Origin: Deltaproteobacteria bacterium
GTDB lineage: Bacteria > Desulfobacterota > Binatia > Binatales > Binataceae
Assembly (NCBI GenBank): GCA_021786815.1
Contig: JAJYMR010000366.1
Coordinates: forward strand, 1-9,129
DNA length: 9,129 bases
Reading direction: 5' to 3'
Shown: positions 6,481 through 9,129 of the stretch, piece by piece
Layout of the letters: the number at the start of each line of letters is the position of its first letter
Position numbering within the stretch: the first letter of the stretch is position 1
Notes under the pieces: generated by a model
Told to the model about the DNA's origin: nothing
Databases searched by the model: none
The model's input: only the letters and a program-made list of their open reading frames with translations
Program-made: the position numbers and the translations under genes

Positions 6481-7800
6481 ATGCCGGACCGGAGGACGCG
6501 AGCAGGTTGGTTCTTCTTTCAGCATTCTTCCGTTTGGCAGGCGTCATGGCGCTCCGCAGTTTGTGCCGCCGCCATTGTGACGCTTGTAGCGCTGCCGGAC
6601 TTCGTAGGTGTATCCATCGGGGGCACCTCGCCCGATGAGGAAATCACTCTTGACCGCGCGGTCGAACTCGCGCGGGAACACAGCCCGGATCTCGCCGCCG
6701 TCGCGCAGGAATTGACTATTGCGCACGGGGAACTTACCAAGGCGAGCTACTTAAGTCCCTACAACCCTGAAATTTTCAATGAGGGTGATTGGCGTCCGCG
6801 CACCAACCAACCGGGTACTCAGGATTGGCGCGTGGCCCTGTCGCAGCAAATCGAGATCTTCGGGCAGCGCGCTTTGCGTATCAAGTCCGCGAATCTCAAT
6901 CTGAGGGAGCAGCAACTGATACTCAGTGACCGGGTGCGGCTGCTTTCCGCGGCTGTCAAGTTGACTTTCCTCGATGCGTGTCGCGCGCGTGACCAGGCGA
7001 AACTGCTGGAGGAGCTTCGGGCGCTCGACTCGCGGCTGCTCGATGCCGCGCGCACGCGGCTCGAAGCCGGGGAGATTGGACAAATCGATTTCAACCTTGC
7101 CCAGGTCAGGTACGGCGAGAGCGCGCGTGCGCTGATCGAAGGGCGCGAGCGCTATCGGTTGCAGCGATCGAGCCTGGGAAGGCTCCTGGGCGAGGCCGCC
7201 GGGCCCGAGCCTATTCCGGCCGCAAACGTGCCGCTCGTTCTGTCCGATTACAAGCTCGCGGAACTGATTGCGAGCGCGATGGAGAATCGCCCCGACCTGC
7301 GCGCGCGCGAGATCGAGGTCTCAAGACTGGAGACGGAGGAATCGCTGAACAGCCGGCTTGCGCTGCCGAATCTCACGGTCGGAGCTTTCGGCGGTCACGA
7401 GCTGAACAATGAATACCCGATGGGAGGTCTGTTGGGATTTTCGATCCCGCTGTTCAATCGCAGGCAGGGAGAGGCCGAGACCATTCGCGGACAAATCCTT
7501 CGCGCCAAACAGCTATTGCTGGCCAACAGGCTCGACGTCGAGAAACAGGTGCGCGACGCGTACAGCGCGTACCAGGCGGCTCGCGAATCGCTTTCGATCT
7601 ACCAGACCGACGTTATCCAGCCTGCCCAGGAGAGCTTCGATCTCCTCGAGCAGGCCTTTCTTGCGGGGAAGATAGACCTGCTCAGGCTGGCGGTTGCCGA
7701 GCGCGAGGCGTTCCAGGCCAGGATGCGTTACCTGGACGCGTGGTTCCAGGTGAATGCCGCTCGCGTTTCGATCGAGCTTGCCACTGGTGCGCCGTCATGA
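6481..7800 (+). CDS. TolC/CzcC-like outer-membrane efflux factor
   Basis: This 439-residue outer-membrane factor would form the trimeric exit duct of an RND efflux complex. I start it at the ATG 6481, which has GAGGG (6468-6472) 8 nt upstream; an in-frame GTG at 6466 overlaps that ribosome site and is less likely. A positively charged start and a hydrophobic run (about residues 25-45) act as an export signal, although the n-region is long. There is no lipobox cysteine, unlike lipidated CusC. Two OEP repeats follow: about 55-245 (starting ITLDRAVELAREHSPDLAAV) and about 255-435 (ELIASAMENRPDLRAREIEV), each with long helices. SIPLFNRRQGEAE in the second repeat and QQIEIFGQRALR in the first are typical of the CzcC branch. 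It overlaps the next gene by ATGA. Specificity lies in the pump, not here. Confidence 0.92.
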   Translation: MPDRRTRAGWFFFQHSSVWQASWRSAVCAAAIVTLVALPDFVGVSIGGTSPDEEITLDRAVELAREHSPDLAAVAQELTIAHGELTKASYLSPYNPEIFNEGDWRPRTNQPGTQDWRVALSQQIEIFGQRALRIKSANLNLREQQLILSDRVRLLSAAVKLTFLDACRARDQAKLLEELRALDSRLLDAARTRLEAGEIGQIDFNLAQVRYGESARALIEGRERYRLQRSSLGRLLGEAAGPEPIPAANVPLVLSDYKLAELIASAMENRPDLRAREIEVSRLETEESLNSRLALPNLTVGAFGGHELNNEYPMGGLLGFSIPLFNRRQGEAETIRGQILRAKQLLLANRLDVEKQVRDAYSAYQAARESLSIYQTDVIQPAQESFDLLEQAFLAGKIDLLRLAVAEREAFQARMRYLDAWFQVNAARVSIELATGAPS

Positions 7801-8924
7801 CCGCCCGTGTCGCCCTGATGATTGCCTTGTTGGCCGCGGTCGCGGCGCCGCGAGCCTTCGCCGCGGACGCCAATATTCTTAAAGTCGCGCCCGACTCGGA
7901 ATTGCAGCGCCAGATAGCCCTTCAACCCGCCGAGCGGGTGCGGCTCAGAGCCGTGATAAGCGCGACCGCGCTCATCGAGCCCGACGCGAACGCGATCGCG
8001 CACATCACAACCAGGGTTCCGGGACGCGTGGTCAAAGTGATCGCGCAGCTTGGCGAAAAGGTCAAAGCCGGCCAGCCGCTCGCGCTCCTGAACAGCATCG
8101 AACTCGGCCAGGCCAAGGCGGAATATCTCAAGCGCCGCTCACTCAAGGCAATCGCGCGCCAGCATCTGGAACGCGAGGAATCGCTTTATGCCAAGAAGAT
8201 CGCCCCGCAAAAGGACGTGTTGCAGGCGCGCGCGCAGTACGACACCGCCCGCGCGGAGTACGAAGCCGCCTGGGAGACGCTCAAGCTGCTCATTCCGCCC
8301 GAGCAGGTGAGCAGGCTCGGCTGGAACGAGAAAGGACCGCCGCTTTCCCAATTCGCGCTCATTTCCCCGATTGACGGAACGGTCGTCAAGCGCGACATCA
8401 CGGTCGGCTCGATGATCGATCCGAGCGAGGAGCCGATCACCGTAATCGACCTGGACAAGGTTTGGGTGATCGCGAACGTTTTCGAAAGCGATCTCGTGCA
8501 GTTGCGCCAGGGTGCGAACGCGTCGATCACGGTCGACGCGCTCGTGGGCCAAAAATTCGACGGCAAGGTGACCTACATATCCGATACGGTTGACCGCAAG
8601 ACCCGGACCGTCCAGGCCCGAATCGAGGTGCCCAATCCCGAGCATCTGCTCAAACTCGGGATGTTCGCGCACGCCCGAATCGAGAGCGCGCTCAGCGCGC
8701 GCGAGGTGCTTTGCGTCCCCGACGAGTCGGTGTTCGACGTCGGCGGCAGGAAGGTCGTGTTCATCGCTCTTGGCAACGGAAGCTACGAGCCGCGAGTGGT
8801 TCAGCTCGGAGAGGCCGGGACGGACCTTGTCGAGGTCGCCGCGGGGCTCAAGGCCGGCGATCGGGTGGTGACGCGCGGGGGCTTGGCGCTGAAGGCGATG
8901 ATGCTCAGTCACGCGGAGCAGTAA
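7797..8924 (+). CDS. RND efflux periplasmic adaptor (membrane fusion protein), CzcB/CusB-like
   Basis: The ATG at 7797 overlaps the stop of the outer-membrane gene (ATGA), giving 375 residues with a clean signal peptide: MTARVALMIALLAAVAAPR then AFA, with likely cleavage after Ala22. The GTG at 7740 would add 19 residues that spoil this signal. Adaptor domains occur in order: first lipoyl half (about 68-103, TTRVPGRVVKVIAQLGEKVK), alpha-hairpin (about 105-180), second lipoyl half (about 186-220, ISPIDGTVVKRDITVGSMI), beta-barrel (about 222-296, VWVIANVFESDLVQLRQG) and membrane-proximal domain (about 303-370). It would bridge pump and outer-membrane duct. The mature N-terminus (24-60) has no Met or His cluster such as the copper-binding methionines of CusB, so copper/silver is not particularly supported. 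Co/Zn/Cd-type or another substrate remains open. Confidence 0.92.
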   Translation: MTARVALMIALLAAVAAPRAFAADANILKVAPDSELQRQIALQPAERVRLRAVISATALIEPDANAIAHITTRVPGRVVKVIAQLGEKVKAGQPLALLNSIELGQAKAEYLKRRSLKAIARQHLEREESLYAKKIAPQKDVLQARAQYDTARAEYEAAWETLKLLIPPEQVSRLGWNEKGPPLSQFALISPIDGTVVKRDITVGSMIDPSEEPITVIDLDKVWVIANVFESDLVQLRQGANASITVDALVGQKFDGKVTYISDTVDRKTRTVQARIEVPNPEHLLKLGMFAHARIESALSAREVLCVPDESVFDVGGRKVVFIALGNGSYEPRVVQLGEAGTDLVEVAAGLKAGDRVVTRGGLALKAMMLSHAEQ

Positions 8925-8925
8925 A

Positions 8926-9129
8926 GTGTCGCGCTGGCTTTTTGAAACCGCCCTCGAGAACCGGCTGATGGCGTTCATCCTGATCGTCGTCTTCGCCGTG
9001 CTGGGCCTGCGCGCGATGACGCGGCTGCCGATCGACGCGTCACCGGACGTTACTCCGAACCTGGTCCAAATCGTGACCGAGGCGCCGGGGCTGGGTCCTC
9101 CCGAGGTCGAGAAGTTCATCACGTTTCCG
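8926..9129 (+). CDS. Heavy-metal RND efflux pump (CzcA/CusA-like), N-terminal fragment
   Basis: The first 68 codons of a pump of probably about 1000 residues are present; the rest lies beyond the window. The start is GTG 8926, one base after the adaptor stop (8922-8924), with GGAG (8914-8917) 8 nt upstream. Residues 12-31 form the first transmembrane helix. The following RLPIDASPDVTPNLVQIVTE (33-52) and APGLGPPEVEKFITFP (53-68) match the heavy-metal (HME) RND subfamily, whose members carry LPIDAxPDVTxxxVQIxTxAPGLxPxEVE at this place. Such pumps use the proton gradient to export Cu/Ag or Co/Zn/Cd. The transmembrane-helix-4 residues that tell these groups apart are not in the window. Family call is firm; the metal is unknown. 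Confidence 0.93.
   Translation, partial: MSRWLFETALENRLMAFILIVVFAVLGLRAMTRLPIDASPDVTPNLVQIVTEAPGLGPPEVEKFITFP

Noticed and set aside
7740..7796. GTG start for the adaptor gene
   Set aside because: It would add 19 residues before a perfect signal peptide; the ATGA overlap start at 7797 fits operon coupling.

Overview
The window is a GC-rich piece of a Gram-negative bacterial chromosome: it has a TolC-type outer-membrane protein and an RND tripartite efflux operon. No rRNA, tRNA, transposase, integrase, phage gene or CRISPR array is visible. The gene set (Lon, DUF2203, DUF4149, SLOG, PaaI hotdog) would suit a soil or sediment lineage near the former Deltaproteobacteria, for example Binatota-like, but that placement is an impression only.

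Left part (1-3414, minus strand): six co-directional genes. In transcription order they are a DUF2203 protein, a four-helix DUF4149 membrane protein, a HAD-IA hydrolase, a TIGR00725/SLOG Rossmann protein, a PaaI-type hotdog thioesterase and, after a 228-nt gap, an iron-sulfur protein cut by the window edge. The first five are tightly packed (an 8-nt overlap and gaps of 3, 37 and 45 nt) and look like one operon of small housekeeping or metabolite-handling proteins. The 228-nt gap holds two strong adjacent hairpins resembling a dispersed palindromic repeat.

Middle (3415-6034): a 127-nt divergent promoter region with two short inverted repeats separates the minus operon from lon, a complete 810-residue ATP-dependent protease on the plus strand. 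All catalytic motifs are present, and a textbook intrinsic terminator follows.

Right part (6035-9129, plus strand): about 446 nt of apparently non-coding, lower-GC DNA precedes a heavy-metal-type RND efflux operon. It encodes a TolC/CzcC-like outer-membrane factor, a CzcB/CusB-like periplasmic adaptor overlapping it by ATGA, and the first 68 codons of a CzcA/CusA-like inner-membrane pump. Together they would form a channel exporting metal ions from periplasm or cytoplasm to the outside. No metal-sensing regulator lies in the window.

I found no clearly new system. The items most worth a second look are the double-hairpin element, the truncated iron-sulfur protein, the conserved-unknown operon divergent from lon, and the long leader region of the efflux operon.
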